DNA of 64,000 nucleotides from Coccinella septempunctata (lineage: Eukaryota; Arthropoda; Insecta; Coleoptera; Coccinellidae): NCBI RefSeq assembly GCF_907165205.1, contig NC_058198.1, positions 3,139,001-3,203,000 of the forward strand, read 5' to 3'. Positions 11,601 to 24,400 of the stretch are shown here, in pieces. Within the stretch, counting starts at the first letter, position 1. Each line of letters opens with the position of its first letter. Below the pieces are notes generated by a model that worked only from the letters and a program-made list of their open reading frames with translations, was not told the origin of the DNA and searched no databases. Made by a program: the position numbers and the translations under genes.

Positions 11601-12382
11601 CAGCAAACAACTTACAGAATTTCAAATATTATTATGCCACCCCCCCTTCCAAATCACATCTGGAACCTCAACTTGGGTGCATTGCACTCATTGCAGTATT
11701 CGAGATATTTCATTCTCAAACTTGAACCCTTGAACGTTTTCTCTGCACAAAACAAACAGTGGAAGAATGCCGACTGTGGACCAGCCACTGATACGACTTT
11801 TAACGTTTCCAAACGATACGATCAATTTGTTTTACGTTCGATGTCCATTGTTGGCTACCGCAACAAATCATTTTCTGCGTTAAGGGCTCCACCGTCCCGC
11901 GGGACCAGAATGAAAACGCGAAAAAGCTGCGATGCGAACATAGTCGAATTATCTTTATCGGCGGAATTTCTGGTGATGAAAATCGTCACCGTACAATACT
12001 GACGATTTGTTATTCGAACAATTCTGGAAACCTGCCCCGGTACGTCGACCAATCTATTGTTGCGCTTTTCCCCATCTTTTTTAATCACACATTGTTCCGA
12101 ACGCTATACACCGTCACGCCGATGCGGATTCGAAATATTGGAAGATTGATGGAATCGGAGAGGCACAAATGATTCGGGTGCGTGGACGCCTTTGCACGAA
12201 ACAATGGCAGGATTATTTTCGTGATACTTCTGAGTATGGATAGGGCTCAATTGATAGCGCACAAGTCGACGCATCCGTGCTAGTCACTGAGTCGAGGTAT
12301 TTTTTCGAACTCCGAAACCCAATCACCAGAAAAGATAGGTTAGGGTTGCTATTCAAAAAAGTCAATTATTCTCCACCCCCCC
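11601..12382. other. Unique DNA between the two 175-bp blocks
   Basis: About 0.8 kb without tandem structure. A frame of 138 codons (11586-12002, +) starts inside the last repeat unit and continues through this stretch. I recognise nothing in it, and its start in satellite sequence argues against a gene. The two blocks may once have been a single array split by this insert. Confidence 0.5.
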
Positions 12383-13089
12383 TGAAAAAGATGGGTTCAG
12401 TTGAAAATGCATCAAGACCGAACAGTTGCTCCTAGATGGATGAATGTCTCAGATTTTCAACTACAAGAGTTGCTCTTTCAGAATATGTATCACATTTCCA
12501 TCTACGGTTAGTTTTATTAAGAGAAAAATTACTCTAACGGTGACTATCGAAAAATTTCCAAAAAGATGAAATCACTTAAATAATCGTCAAGACCGAACAG
12601 CTGCATAAAGCTCGATAAAATTTTCAAATTATCAACTGGAAGAGTTGCTCTTTCAGAATATGTATCACATTTCCATCTACGGTTAGTTTTATTAAGAGAA
12701 AAATTACTCAAACGGTGACTATCGAAAAATTTCCAAAAAGATGGAATCACTTAAATAATCGTCAAGACCGAACGGCTGCATCGAGCTCGATGAAATTTTC
12801 AGATTATCAACTAGTAGAGTTGCTCTTTCAGAATATGTATCACATTTCCATCTACGGTTAGTTTTATCGAGAGAAAAAATACTCTAACGGTGACAATCGA
12901 AAAATTTCCAAAAAGATGGAGTCATTTAAATAATCGTCAAGACCGCTGCATCGAGCTCTATAAATTCTTCAGATTTTCAACTAGAAGAGTTGCTTTTTCA
13001 GAATATGTGCCACATTTTCATCTACGGTTACTTTCGTTAATGGATAAACGACTCGCAAGCTGACCTTCGAAAAATCCTGAACGTGAAGA
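12383..13089 (+). repeat. 175-bp tandem repeat, block 2 (about 4 units)
   Basis: The same family as block 1 and in the same orientation. The marker recurs at about 12463, 12638, 12813 and 12983, giving periods of 175, 175 and 170 bp. These units are more diverged: ACAAGAG, GGAAGAG and AGTAGAG replace AGAAGAG, and the last unit is degenerate from about 13020. Block 2 is followed immediately by a transposon-like terminus, which suggests that the array is the internal part of a larger mobile element. Confidence 0.93.
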
Positions 13090-13155
13090 CCTATTCGATC
13101 ATTTTTCCAAAAATACTGAATACCTTGGGTAACTTTTTACTGACCCTGTATAATT
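13090..13155 (+). repeat. Terminus of dispersed repeat next to the 175-bp array
   Basis: Read from the right end on the minus strand this begins TACAGGGTCAGTAAAAAGTT and continues to GGAAAAATGATCGAATAGGTC. The copy ending at 59930 reads TACAGAGTGGGTGAAAAGTA and then GAAAAATGCTCGAAGAGGTC, so the two are the same family. The end sits directly against the degenerate last 175-bp unit. A frame of 163 codons (13091-13582, -) reads out through this terminus and is not counted as a gene. Confidence 0.7.
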
Positions 13156-15015
13156 TGCACATCTTCTCTCGATGGCTGGTGAAACTGGACTCTTCACCAT
13201 CATCAGCAATCTTCGTTGATACGTAAACGATTTGGATCGAAGAATGCGAACGTTTTTTTTTTTCTAAAATAGATAACAGTTCATGGAGAATAACAGCGAA
13301 CAAAAACACTATATTGAAGCTAAACAGGAATCGGGTAAAACAAACATTCCAAATGAAAATTCCCATCGATTTCCATCGCGAAGGGAAAATATCAATATTT
13401 ACAGTGACTTTCAACATGACAGAATTTCCAGTAGAACGAAATTCTGTGTAATAAATCATCAAGGAATGGCAACAATAATTCCACGTTGCGTTTGAAACTT
13501 GCCCACACTCAAACGAACGAGGATAAGATAATATGTGTGAGTAATTGTGAAAGAAATGGATGTTCCAAGTTATAAATTGCATGTTACAGTATCATAATTA
13601 AGTAAATCGCCGATCGATCAGACTAATTACGCTAATGCAATTTATTTTCGGTCCTGCCGTTCGTGGTGGGGATGGGCAAACGAAAACGAAGGATTAACTG
13701 ATCAGCTAGAAGGCTTCCCCGCATAGATACCTCCCCGATACATGCGTTCGGTTTTACCGCAGATAAGTGAATTCGTGTGTATCGCTCTCTTAATACGATG
13801 ATGTATAAATAAACCCCGATCTCCCTTCGAATTAGTCAATTCGATGGAGCGATGGACGTGCCAAACATGCCGGAAGAAAATCAACCCCCATCGAAAATAT
13901 TGGCTTGTTACTGGCAACTCCACACTCAACGCCAAGTTATTTTCTATTCGGGAAACTGACGTGTAATAGAATTGAAAATATGAAACGTAAACAGAACCGC
14001 GTCAATGCCGATTTGTTCATTTTATTTCCGTTCCTGAATCGAGATAGAGGCGGAATGTTGAACGAAGGCAATTGAAACGTTTTATGCGGAATTTCCCCAA
14101 CTTACAGCCGGAATGAAATAGGTATTCGGTCAAATCGCTTCACCTCCGAGAAGTGGTTATTACGGAAACGATTGACGGATTCCCTTATCAGAGGCGGATT
14201 AGACGGGGATGCTGATCAAACTTCATCAGTTCCAAAATTGAAATTTCCGCCAAACTGACCGATTTTGTGGTCATCAAGCGCTCCACGAGTCACAAACAGA
14301 CCACCCTGACCCTCTCGCAGATATTTAAAACGCTTCTGACCAAACGATCTTATAATATGCCCTGTATCCGAGCAGAAATCTGAACAAAAAACATCGCAGC
14401 TTTCAGAAAAGAGACATATTCCGGGGAAAAACACAAATTTCCTGAATGTTTAATGAGCTATTTAGATGTCAAATGACAAAAACATCGATTTTCATGAAAA
14501 AATAAGAAAATTGAAAACGAAGCAACTATACGTAGATCTTCTCGGGTAATTCATATAAGAATGATGGGTCATAAAGGAAAGAATGTCGGTAATTGTACAC
14601 GGACATTTTCTCATGGTTAATGAAAGCCTTCCTGTTGGAGACAAACTTTTCATGGGCCATCAAGAAAGAAGCAGGATCATGAATAATTTGTACGAACCTA
14701 CGGCTCAGTCTTTATAGTCCGCCCTAGTTGTAAAAAAAAAGGAATTCATCAGAATATAACAGTTTCATGAAACTGCAAGCAAGATACAGGAAGGCGGAGC
14801 GGAATAATGGATGATGTCGCAACAGGAGAAGACCAAATTGCATCGTCGTACACGGGCAGGAAGTCTTTGTTGGAATAGGCATTTCGAAGATATTTTAGCT
14901 CTGCTCTGGCGAATAAGACAAAGTTTATATGTATTGGAGCTTGAAAACAACCTGACATTTTATAGCTGAACGAGAGAATATCTGAAAGTTTTTCCAATGA
15001 GTCAAAAAAAATCAA
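13156..15015. other. No gene recognised
   Basis: AT-rich, with short frames only. A T run lies near 13253. There are no tandem repeats and no transposase-like words. Confidence 0.5.
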
Positions 15016-15109
15016 AAATCACGAATTTTTCCTGCAAGAACAAAACAGCTCTGGATAGCTTTCCGTGTATGGAACTGGTCTAGACTAACTAGATATCAAT
15101 ACATCCTCG
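15016..15109 (-). mobile_element. mariner remnant m8 (94 bp, 5' end plus internal scraps)
   Basis: The right edge carries the 5' inverted repeat (AGATATCAATACATCCTCG) followed by TA at 15110-15111. Moving left, after GGAACTGGTCTAGACTAAC the sequence jumps directly to CTGGATAGCTTTCCG. That stretch belongs to the middle of the transposase gene, just before the second catalytic Asp. A second jump removes the segment between CGAATTTTT and CCTGCAAG. Two internal deletions have thus left a MITE-sized fragment with only one proper end. Confidence 0.88.
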
Positions 15110-15111
15110 TA

Positions 15112-15933
15112 TCTTGGATTAAAACGACTTATCTCAGCTTAGGAAACATCAAAATTAATCAACTATTACTGAAGTTCATGAAATGTATGAGAAAATGAAA
15201 TCATCAAAATATCCGTTTTGAGGAGCCGCCCTTCTGAATACTGGAAACAGCGTAAAGGGGCAAAGTCGGGAAAGGGTATCTACGTATGGATAAATTCATT
15301 TCTAAGCGAAAATATTTCCCTTTACCGAAGTTGCTCCGCTCTGTTGCTTCCCGTTTTGAATTATTAATATGTTATTTCAGGACGCAATTCAGAATCATTG
15401 GCTGTAATATTTGTCTTTATTTTTGCCAGGACATATCATACGGAACGAGAAATAAACAAATGCCGACATGTTTACGTATTCCGTTTCGATGTTTAGCACA
15501 ATTAGAATCGGCTTAGAGTTGCTAGACTAGAAGCTCTGCATTTCATATTGAATTGCATCTGAAACTGAACGAAGGGGATCTTTTTCTATTGAGTTGTACA
15601 GGATATTTCCTTTGAAACTGCAATAGGTACACTTTGGAAGATTATTGCCATTACTTCACGAATAAACTCAATAACCTAGAGAACAGATGGAAGTTTTCAA
15701 TTCTCGATCATTTCGTGACAAAATGTCCCTGTGTCGGGAGAAATTGAACATAGAATTATGAACTTTTTCGCTTCACATCTTCCATTCTTTCCAGGGTAAA
15801 AAAATACTCCAGTTCTTAGAAATTTTCGACCCAAAAAATGCTGATTATAGATCAGAAGAGGTTCGAATCAGATTGTACAAATATAACGCATTTTGAAATT
15901 GGCAACTAGGGGATGTTCAATGTTTTTTTTCAG
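15112..15933. other. No gene recognised
   Basis: AT-rich. A TTATTTCAG acceptor-like site at 15380 is followed by a short open stretch of about 37 codons that I do not recognise. A lone transposon-like end (TGTACAGGATATTTCC) lies near 15597. Confidence 0.4.
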
Positions 15934-16112
15934 TTCCAGCTGAGGATTATCAGTCTGGAATCTCTCCAGAACGGCCTAATTCTGGATTCCTTATCGGGGG
16001 CGCGAATCTGACGAATTTTTCGAGAGCACAGAGTACCGGGGATGAGTCCAACTCCTCCCTTGAACAATATCCGCGACACTGCGTGAAATTGGGTCCTCTT
16101 TCACTTCAATAA
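15934..16112 (+). CDS. Possible terminal exon, unknown protein
   Basis: A strong acceptor (GTTTTTTTTCAG, AG at 15932-15933) is followed by a frame open for 58 codons. It begins after two leading bases with PAEDYQSGISPERPN and ends at TAA 16110-16112. It has no ATG, so it could only be an internal or last exon, entered with one base carried over from the exon before. Three possible N-glycosylation sites (NLT, NFS, NSS) and several Pro/Ser are seen. Composition is clearly richer in G and C than the flanks. A frame of this length after an acceptor is expected once or more by chance in 64 kb, so confidence is low. Confidence 0.2.
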
Positions 16113-17888
16113 TTGCCCCAGCCAGTTTCGTAACGGAAAGCTCGTTAAAGTCATTCACCGATTTGCAAAATTAATTTTAGGGGTGAGGCCGAAGAAGTTC
16201 CACTTACTCCACCCGCTACACGGCCCGAAATGATAAATATTTCATGTAGTTGTCTAATTTGAAGCTATTGTTGTATATTTCGCAATGCAGATGGAACGTG
16301 TTTTCTTAGTTCACCTCCGCACGCCGACCGGACGCCGCCTACTTCGTTTTAACATACGATGTTTTCCGTGGTCGGGTGATTTCGGAGCGTTGCATCTTTT
16401 ATTTAACCACTCGGTGGTTTTTATTGTCCGCGTTCGTCTCGGGGAAGACAGACACGGGTTCGCTTACCGCATTGCCAAGGAACTGCTCTTTTTGGACTGC
16501 AAGGGGCCTCTTCACGGGCATGGATGGTTATCGAACGAGAACAACTAATTTAGTTTAACTTTTAACAAACTTCTGAGGGCAAGATTCTGGGTTTTCCCCA
16601 GACGCGAACATATATACTGCAGGGCTGTTAACGAAACTTCGGGGTACTTATGTTCACGCTAATTGATGTTGCTGAAAATCGGGCTTCAATTAACGAATAA
16701 CGTACATCAACAGTTTTGAAACGATGGATAAGAAAATTTACAAAACTCGCTTGCTATCCTCTGGACCTAAAAAAGATCTCTGCGCGCAGGTGCCTGTGTG
16801 CCAGTGTCTCTGCGCGTGTGTTTCTAACCGTGTGCGCTTGCCCTCGTCGAAGTGCGTGGTTGCTTGAAACTTGTGCGCTTGCGTTAGTCTTTGAAGGCTG
16901 GTTAGAATAACCTTCTGTTGCTTTCTTAATCACACTCACACATAAACACAACGCTTTTCTGAAATGAATTAGGAGGAAAAAGGTTTACCTGAAGGGATTA
17001 ACTCTTGATACCTCAGATATGGTCGTAAATCGGAGGCATTTATAGTTGACAAATATTCAGTTAGTGATGCGGGGAAAATGGAAACGCCCTCCAGTCCTTG
17101 ACGTGGTCTCTTGTTATTCCTACTTGAATCCTCGGAATGCCGGTCGAATTCCGCGTTGGATCCGAACGGAATTCATTCAATGAAAAGTGGGCTGCCTGAA
17201 CGGATTCGAATTTTTTCTCAAGATCCGGGGCAGTTGAGCGTCCCCGGCATTGATGTTCAGTAATCATTACATTCATCCAATAGCAACTGAGCCGTGGATA
17301 ACTTGACAGTTGAACGAAATAAGTGGCTCGAGCAGAAAAGGACGAAATGGCGCAACAAATGCAGGAAGAATCCTTTGAAATGTTTGGAGAATGTTGCCTC
17401 GCGCGGTTTTCGCCGTTGAACGTCGGAATATCCGCCGGATTTTGTTTCCGTGAATTTGAATTACAATCGCCTCAATCTTTTCGTCGTTTCGCCAAACGCG
17501 ATGTGACAGGGAGCGAATCCTGTGGAGAATTTCGGGCCTTTTAAAAGGTTCGCTTCGGCTGTACAGCTTCTTCGCCGTATTGTATTTATATTAATTTTTT
17601 TTTGTTCGCGGTTTTCGAATGTTCCCAAAGTATTTAGTGGGATCGAAGTTTATCAGGATTCGAATGTCTTTCGGAAAACTGCTCTAGTAGAAAAACGAGG
17701 AAAACACTGACGAAAACTCGAGATATTTTGGGTGTCTATTGGAATTCATAATGAGAAATTGTAAGGTATTTCTGTGGAAAAACAATTTGAAACAAAATTT
17801 AATCAATCATGGTTCACTTCAACTGTTTTTCGGTCAAATATGGGTTTTCCTTCAGAGATATACCCAGAATTCTTCTTATCTTTTTCAG
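16113..17888. other. GC/CpG-richer unique stretch, no gene recognised
   Basis: The segment 16290-16550 is notably rich in CpG and open for 87 codons on + (16285-16548, starting MQMERVFLVHLRTP). It matches nothing I recognise. The segment 16780-16890 is dominated by GTG/TGCG words (TGTGCGCTTGC and similar). Such islands in an AT-rich insect genome may mark regulatory or conserved non-coding DNA, but I see no decisive motif. The rest is ordinary. Confidence 0.4.
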
Positions 17889-18041
17889 GATTTCATGAAG
17901 GCCCTCTTATTCAAACCAATCAATGGAAACCTTCCTCATCTGACTGTCAAATTTGATGTTTCCTTAATTCAGCCAGCACTGAAATTGCCTGAAACAGAAA
18001 GGACAGGTTCCATCGTCCTCAACTTCCTGAAAATCCATTGA
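17889..18041 (+). CDS. Possible terminal exon, unknown protein
   Basis: The acceptor CTTATCTTTTTCAG (AG at 17887-17888) is followed in phase 0 by 50 codons, beginning DFMKALLFKPINGN and ending ...VLNFLKIH at TGA 18039-18041. Codon use looks protein-like, with many C/G third positions. The mariner remnant m3 starts about 30 bp after the stop. No family is recognised. It could equally be chance. Confidence 0.18.
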   Translation, partial: DFMKALLFKPINGNLPHLTVKFDVSLIQPALKLPETERTGSIVLNFLKIH

Positions 18042-18071
18042 AACCTTGAGGAAAATTGAGACAAAAAATCT

Positions 18072-18663
18072 ACGGAATTGTTACTATAGATGAGACTTGG
18101 GTACATTTCTACGACCCAGAAACAAAGCAATAATCGATGTAATGGCGATACTATGGTTCTCCAAGACCTAAGAAGTTTCGTGTCCAAAAATCTGCTGGAA
18201 AAGTTCTTGCTTCAGTTTTTTGGGATTGCCATGGAGAAATCATGATTGATTTTTTGGATAAGGGTAGAACAATAACCGGAGATTACTATTCGACATTAAT
18301 GACCACTCTACGGGAAAAAAAATAAAGACAAAAGACGCTGAAAGCTATCCGAAGCTGTTTGGTTTTTGCAGGACAACGTCCACGCATACAAATCTCATGT
18401 TGCCATGAGAAAAATTCGTGATTTAGGGTTTGAATAACTAGAACACCCCCCTTATTCACCAGATTTGGCTACATACGACTATCATCTTTTTCCCCAACTG
18501 AAAAAGAGTTTAAAAGGTCGTAAATTCTTCCAACGAGGAGGTAATAAAAGCTGTGGAGTTCTGGTTTGCAGAGCAAGAAGAAACATTTTTTTTGAGAGGT
18601 CTAGAGACGTTGCAGGTTCGCTATAGTAAATGAACCCAATTAAGAGGAGAATATGTTGAATAA
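18072..18663 (+). pseudogene. mariner transposase fragment (m3)
   Basis: This covers the catalytic part only. The first motif reads IDETW (18086 onward), with the Asp kept. A CAA-to-TAA change soon after makes a stop in AKQQS. Further lesions include an extra A in the GAAAAAAAATAAAG run near 18320 and a Glu/Leu-to-stop change (GAATAACTAG) near 18436. The QDN motif of the second Asp is legible, with VHAY following. The gene would end at TAA 18661-18663. Gene and element decayed together, with no sign of recent activity. Confidence 0.9.
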
Positions 18664-18731
18664 TAAAATATTTTGACATTGAAATTTTGTTTGATATTAT
18701 AGTAGGCTAAGATTTTTTCAATATATCCTCG
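18072..18731 (+). mobile_element. mariner copy m3, 5' truncated
   Basis: It begins within the transposase gene just before the first catalytic motif (CGGAATTGTTAC) and runs to a complete 3' inverted repeat (CAATATATCCTCG) followed by TA at 18732-18733. The 5' inverted repeat and DNA-binding half are absent, so this is a one-ended fragment. Confidence 0.92.
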
Positions 18732-18733
18732 TA

Positions 18734-21374
18734 TAGTTTCGCCCAAACCAGATAAGTTAAGATCATTGGTCATTGTACTTCTTTGGACCGACAATCAGTT
18801 ACACTTGCAGAACAAGGAAACGCGAGTTCAAAATTACGACAATTCGATAAAACGAAATCAAAGAATCGTGAAAGTTTCTCACTTAACTCTCAGCATTCCT
18901 CATTACAGACAAAACATTCAGATAGTTACGAAACTTCTCTTAGCAAATCGTTTACTCTTTTTTCGTTTGGATTTTTTCAAGAATCACCCTCGAAGCTGCG
19001 CATTTAGTAAATCCAAATAACTGATAAAACAGAATGGATCGTAAACTTTCCCGAAAATAATATGCATCAGTGATTAAAGCATCGTTAGCTTCAGTTGATG
19101 GCACGTTCTTATAGTTTTCATCGATCAAACTACAAAAGGGTGAACGCTGTCGAAATCGAGATATAATGACCCTTCGATTCGAAACGGACGTACTTTTTTC
19201 ACGTGGAATAATTGCATCTTATCTATTTTCAATGCAGGTCATTCATCGATCACGACTGAATTGGATGGGCCGGAAGCGATAGATAGGTGGCCTGCGAAGT
19301 ACAACCGTCCAGGAAAGGTTATTTATATACTTCAATAGTTGCGAGAGGAATATTCTCGATGTAGACTCCGTGCCATTATTTTTCGTAGATATGTATCCGG
19401 CGTATGGGCTCATACTTCATCCTGAATCAGATAGAATTGTCAATTCGGAGGTGATATTATTCCTAGAGTTCGTGATATTTTTCTCGAAAAAATCAATCCA
19501 TAAAATGTGATTTCAATTGGTCTGACTAGACACGTCTCAATACTATCATGATTCTTGAGGGATATTATAACTGAACCGGCATTTAATAAGCTACTTTGGG
19601 AATTGGACGTTCTGCCATCCATGCAAAACCAGAAAACTCCACGAGAGAAAGACCGATATTTCCTGTCGTAAACTTCTTTCTATACGTCATCTGTCACTGA
19701 TGGTTTCCTTTTATGATCAGCTTTGGAAAGTTTAGCGAACGAGCAGTATGGGGGTAAAATATTAGGGAAGTTTCTCACGGGGATCCGTGTTTTTCACACC
19801 AATTTCCTGAGATCGGAGTAACATTCGCTATCAATTCCGTGTTAACAATTCCGTACCTGTTATGCATCGAGATCGCCATTGTGAGTTTCAGACTTCATCT
19901 CGAGTTTTCATTGTTTATACACTGGAAGTTACTACCGTGACTTCTGCTGCCGTTCATCTGAACATTTCATTGTATGCATCTCGATCATTAGGCGGAGTTC
20001 GAATTCCGATACACGTTCAGCGCTTTTTACAAGATTCCCGAGCAAAATATTCATCAGTGAACAATTGAGTCTCATTATCCGCATCGCACAGAATCACCGA
20101 TAAAAAGCTCTGAATACAGAGGTATTGCTATGAGCAGATACAAATATTATCAAGAATGAGTTTAGAAATAATCTTTTCATAATTGTGGATGAAGTATTCT
20201 GGGAAAAAATTTCATCTTCATGAATGCATCATTATTGCGGTTTATTTTAGGCAATTGCAGAAAGATACTCAAAATCAACATGCAGAATAATGTACAATTT
20301 GTTATCGTGCTGACAAATACCTAGGCATACCTTAGGAATGATCTTTTTGGAGAAAATCGAGTCATCATTAGTGATATATTTGCTCGGCATAAACGAGCTT
20401 AACTCTAGAGAATAATGCATATTCCATACAAGAAAAGGGCTCTAGTTTCCCAATCGGAAAGACCATCTTCGCGGAGAAATATATAGACCATTGTTCGGAA
20501 TAGAGTCGCATCAGGGAAATAGATCGGATAGCACGAAAAAAGAGCAACGTTTGGGCGCAGTGCGAAAGTGAAACAGCGAAAATCGGTTCAACTTGCGTGA
20601 ATATAAATCACAGAAAGCATATCAAGGCATTCAATTCGCTCTAGTGAAATCGCGAAGTTTTTTTTTTTTCAGTACCAATTACTTCTATGTCCGCCTGGCG
20701 TTTTATAAACGAACGGAAATAACCTTTTCGTGGTAACGAGAGTCAGGTGAATGCTATTTCCGCAGTTAAACTAGAAACAAGTGCGCGAGGGCTTTCCTCT
20801 TTTTTTTTTCATTCCGCATTTCGCTTTGACCCTTTTGAAAGTGAAAAATAATCCCAAGACTCATCTCGCAAAGGAAGAATGAGACCCCTTTCAACGCTCA
20901 CAGCGGAGAATAAAGACTGGAAAAATATTTTTCGAAGGTGAAAATTCGATTTTCCACTGATTGATCCGGGAAAGACAGGCGGCATATTACATTTTCGTGC
21001 AAAGAACGAGATCGAAATCTACCTCAGGAAAAGATAATTTTTTGTTCTTCCGGAAATTTTCACTGTTTATGTTTAGAGACTCAAAAAACGACCATAATAT
21101 CCATCAATGCGATAATGGTCCTCCGAGCTATTGATTCCGATTGACAATAGTGTCTCCGTGATGAGAAATGAGAATTGAAATGTCATAAAAATCATATTTT
21201 TGAACGCGTTGACGCTAGAAATATTGCTTCACTAGTTATTTGGGAGATTCGTTGTATCCGGTTGAAACTTTCGAATGGTCATTGTATAAAGACATTGTCT
21301 TCTGTGTCGGTTCAGGAGTTATTTTGGGGAGGACCATAATTTCATATTTGAAATTCTGTAAGGTGTTTGTTGAT
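18734..21374. other. No gene recognised
   Basis: About 2.6 kb of AT-rich unique DNA. It holds two T runs followed by AG (near 20672) or by no AG (near 20805), and several frames under 90 codons. The acceptor at 20672 is followed by only a short frame (MSAWRFINERK). Nothing else is supported. Confidence 0.5.
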
Positions 21375-21489
21375 ATGAAAGAGGCATAATGTATATCTAA
21401 TTATGATACATATTATGAAAGAGCAACTCTTCTAGTAAGAAATCTGAGAATTTCATACATTTCGACACAACCGTTCGGTCTTGACGACT
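21375..21489 (-). repeat. 175-bp family copy, inverted, left border of the 494-bp satellite
   Basis: The stretch TGATACATATTATGAAAGAG, then CAACTCTTCTAGTAAGAAAT and CAACCGTTCGGTCTTGACGA, is the reverse complement of the core of the 10.9-13.1 kb repeat. It lies directly left of the first 494-bp unit, with no gap that I can define. Confidence 0.85.
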
Positions 21490-24400
21490 TCTCAAGTGAA
21501 ATTTACAATTTTTGAAAAATGCCATTTCCAAGATGAAAATCTAAAAGGATGGTGATAGGCCATCGAAAATGCTTGCAATAGATTCAGCGTGTTCAAAAAC
21601 CTATATTTTCATATCAAAATTTCAAATATATGGCCTTGTTTAGGAGAAAATAATTTTTTTTGTTTTTCCACTTTTCATTTTCGAGTTGACTTTGAAAAGC
21701 TCTCTGGAGCGCAATTCTCTATTGAATCATCAACTATTTGGTTTTTTGGATTCAACAAAGTAGGTATTATACACTCCAAATCCTAAGACGGTAGTAGGAC
21801 ACACTGATTTTCAGGTAGAGGAGCAAATAGGTCATTTTAGGGGGGTCTAACCCCTTGCTCATTTTTGACCCAAAAAATCGGGATTTTCAAAATTGAGTTT
21901 TTGTGCTAGGATGAAAGCCTTATCAACGCTGATTACGAAACCGGAAATCCTAATTAGATCAGACGAATATAACAGGAGATATCGCATATTGAAATTTGCA
22001 ATTTTTAAAAAAATGCCATTTCAAAGATGAAAATCTAAACAAAGGGAGATAGGCCATCGGAAATGCTTGCAATAGATTCAGCGTGTTCGAAAACCTATAT
22101 TTTCATACCAAAATTTCAAATATCTGGCCTTGTTTAGGAGAAAATAATTTTTTTTGTTTTTCCACTTTTCATTTTCGAGTTGACTTTGAAAAGCTCTCTG
22201 GAGCGCAATTCTCTATTGAATCATCAACTATTTGGTTTTTTGGATTCAACAAAGTAGGTATTATACACTCCATATCCTAAGACGGTAATAGGACACCCTG
22301 ATTTTCAGGCAGAGGAGCAAATAGGTCATTTTAGGGGGGTCTAACCCCTTGCTCATTTTTGACCCAAAAATTCGAGATTTTCGAAATCGAGTTTTTGTGC
22401 TTGGGTGGAAGCCTTGGCAATGCTGATCATAAAACCGGAAATCCCAATTGGATCAGACGAGTATAACAGGAGATATCTCAGATTGAAAATTGCAATTTTT
22501 GAAAAAATGCCATTTCCAAGATGAAAATCTAAACAAAGGGAGATACGCCATTGGGAATGCTTGCAATAGATTCAGCGTGTTCGAAAACCTATATTTTCAT
22601 ATCAAAATTTCAAATATCTGGCCTCGTTTAGGAGAAAATAATTTTTTTTGTTTTTCCACTTTTCATTTTCGAGTTGACTTTGAAAAGCTCTCTGGAGCGC
22701 AATTCTCTATTGAATCATCAACTATTTGGTTTTTCGGATCCAACAAAGTAGGTATTATACACTCCATATCCTAAGACGGTAATAGGACACCCTGATTTTC
22801 AGGCAGAGGAGCAAATAGGTCATTTTAGGGGGGTCTAACCCCTTGCTCATTTTTGACCCAAAAAATCGGGATTTTCAAAATTGAGTTTTTCTGCTAGGAT
22901 GAAAGCCTTATCAACGCTGATTACGAAACCGGAAATCCTAATTAGATCAGACGAATATAACAGGAGATATCGCATATTGAAATTTGCAATTTTTAAAAAA
23001 ATGCCATTTCCAAGATGAAAATCTAAACAAATGGAGATAGGCCATCAGAAATGCTTGCAATAGATTCAGCGTGTTCGAAAACCTATATTTTCATACCAAA
23101 ATTTCATATATCTGGCCTTGTTTAGGAGAAAATAATTTTTTTTGTTTTTCCACTTTTCATTTTCGAGTTGAATTTGACAAGCTCTCTGGAGCGCAATTCT
23201 CTATTGAATCATCAACTATTTGGTTTTTTGGATTCAACAAAGTAGGTATTATACACTCCATATCCTAAGACGGTAATAGGACACCCTGATTTTCAGGCAG
23301 AGGAGCAAATAGGTCATTTTAGGGGGGTCTAACCCCTTGCTCATTTTTGACCCAAAAAATCGGGATTTTCAAAATTGAGTTTTTGTGCTAGGATGAAAGC
23401 CTTATCAACGCTGATTACGAAACCGGAAATCCTAATTAGATCAGACGAATATAACAGGAGATATCGCATATTGAAATTTGCAATTTTTAAAAAAATGCCA
23501 TTTCCAAGATGAAAATCTAAACAAAGGGAGATAGGCCATCGGAAATGCTTGCAATAGATTCAGCGTGTTCGAAAACCTATATTTTCATACCAAAATTTCA
23601 AATATCTGGCCTTGTTTAGGAGAAAATAATTTTTTTTGTTTTTCCACTTTTCATTTTCGAGTTGACTTTGACAAGCTCTCTGGAGCGCAATTCTCTATTG
23701 AATCATCAACTATTTGGTTTTTTGGATTCAACAAAGTAGGTATTATACATTCCATATCCTAAGACGGTAGTAGGACACACTGATTTTCAGGTAGAGGAGC
23801 AAATAGGTCATTTTAGGGGGGTCTAACCCCTTGCTCATTTTTGACCCAAAAAATCGGGATTTTCAAAATTGAGTTTTTGTGCTAGGATGAAAGCCTTATC
23901 AACGCTGATTACGAAACCGGAAATCCTAATTAGATCAGACGAATATAACAGGAGATATCGCATATTGAAATTTGCAATTTTTAAAAAAATGCCATTTCCA
24001 AGATGAAAATCTAAACAAAGGGAGATACGCCATTGGAAATGCTTGCAATAGATTCAGCGTGTTCGAAAACCTATATTTTCATATCAAAATTTCAAATATC
24101 TGGCCTTGTTTAGGAGAAAATAATTTTTTTTGTTTTTCCACTTTTCATTTTCGAGTTGACTTTGACAAGCTCTCTGGAGCGCAATTCTCTATTGAATCAT
24201 CAACTATTTGGTTTTTTGGATTCAAAAAAGTAGGTATTATACACTCCATATCCTAAGACGGTTGTAGGACACACTGATTTTCAGGTAGAGGAGCAAATAG
24301 GTCATTTTAGGGGGGTCTAACCCCTTGCTCATTTTTGACCCAAAAAATCGGAATTTTCGAAATTGAGTTTTTGTGCTAGGATGAAAGCCTCATCAACGCT

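Noticed and set aside
11586..12002. 138-codon frame on the plus strand
   Set aside because: It starts within the last 175-bp satellite unit; the rest is unrecognised and lacks splice framing or a promoter.
10911..13089. CRISPR-like array
   Set aside because: Units of about 175 bp are contiguous, with no short repeat and unique-spacer alternation; this is a satellite in a eukaryotic genome.
13091..13582. 163-codon frame on the minus strand
   Set aside because: Its end reads through a dispersed repeat terminus that also occurs at 59.9 kb, and no domain is visible.
15852..15866. GGTTCGAATCA as a tRNA B box
   Set aside because: No matching A box or cloverleaf arms could be drawn around it.
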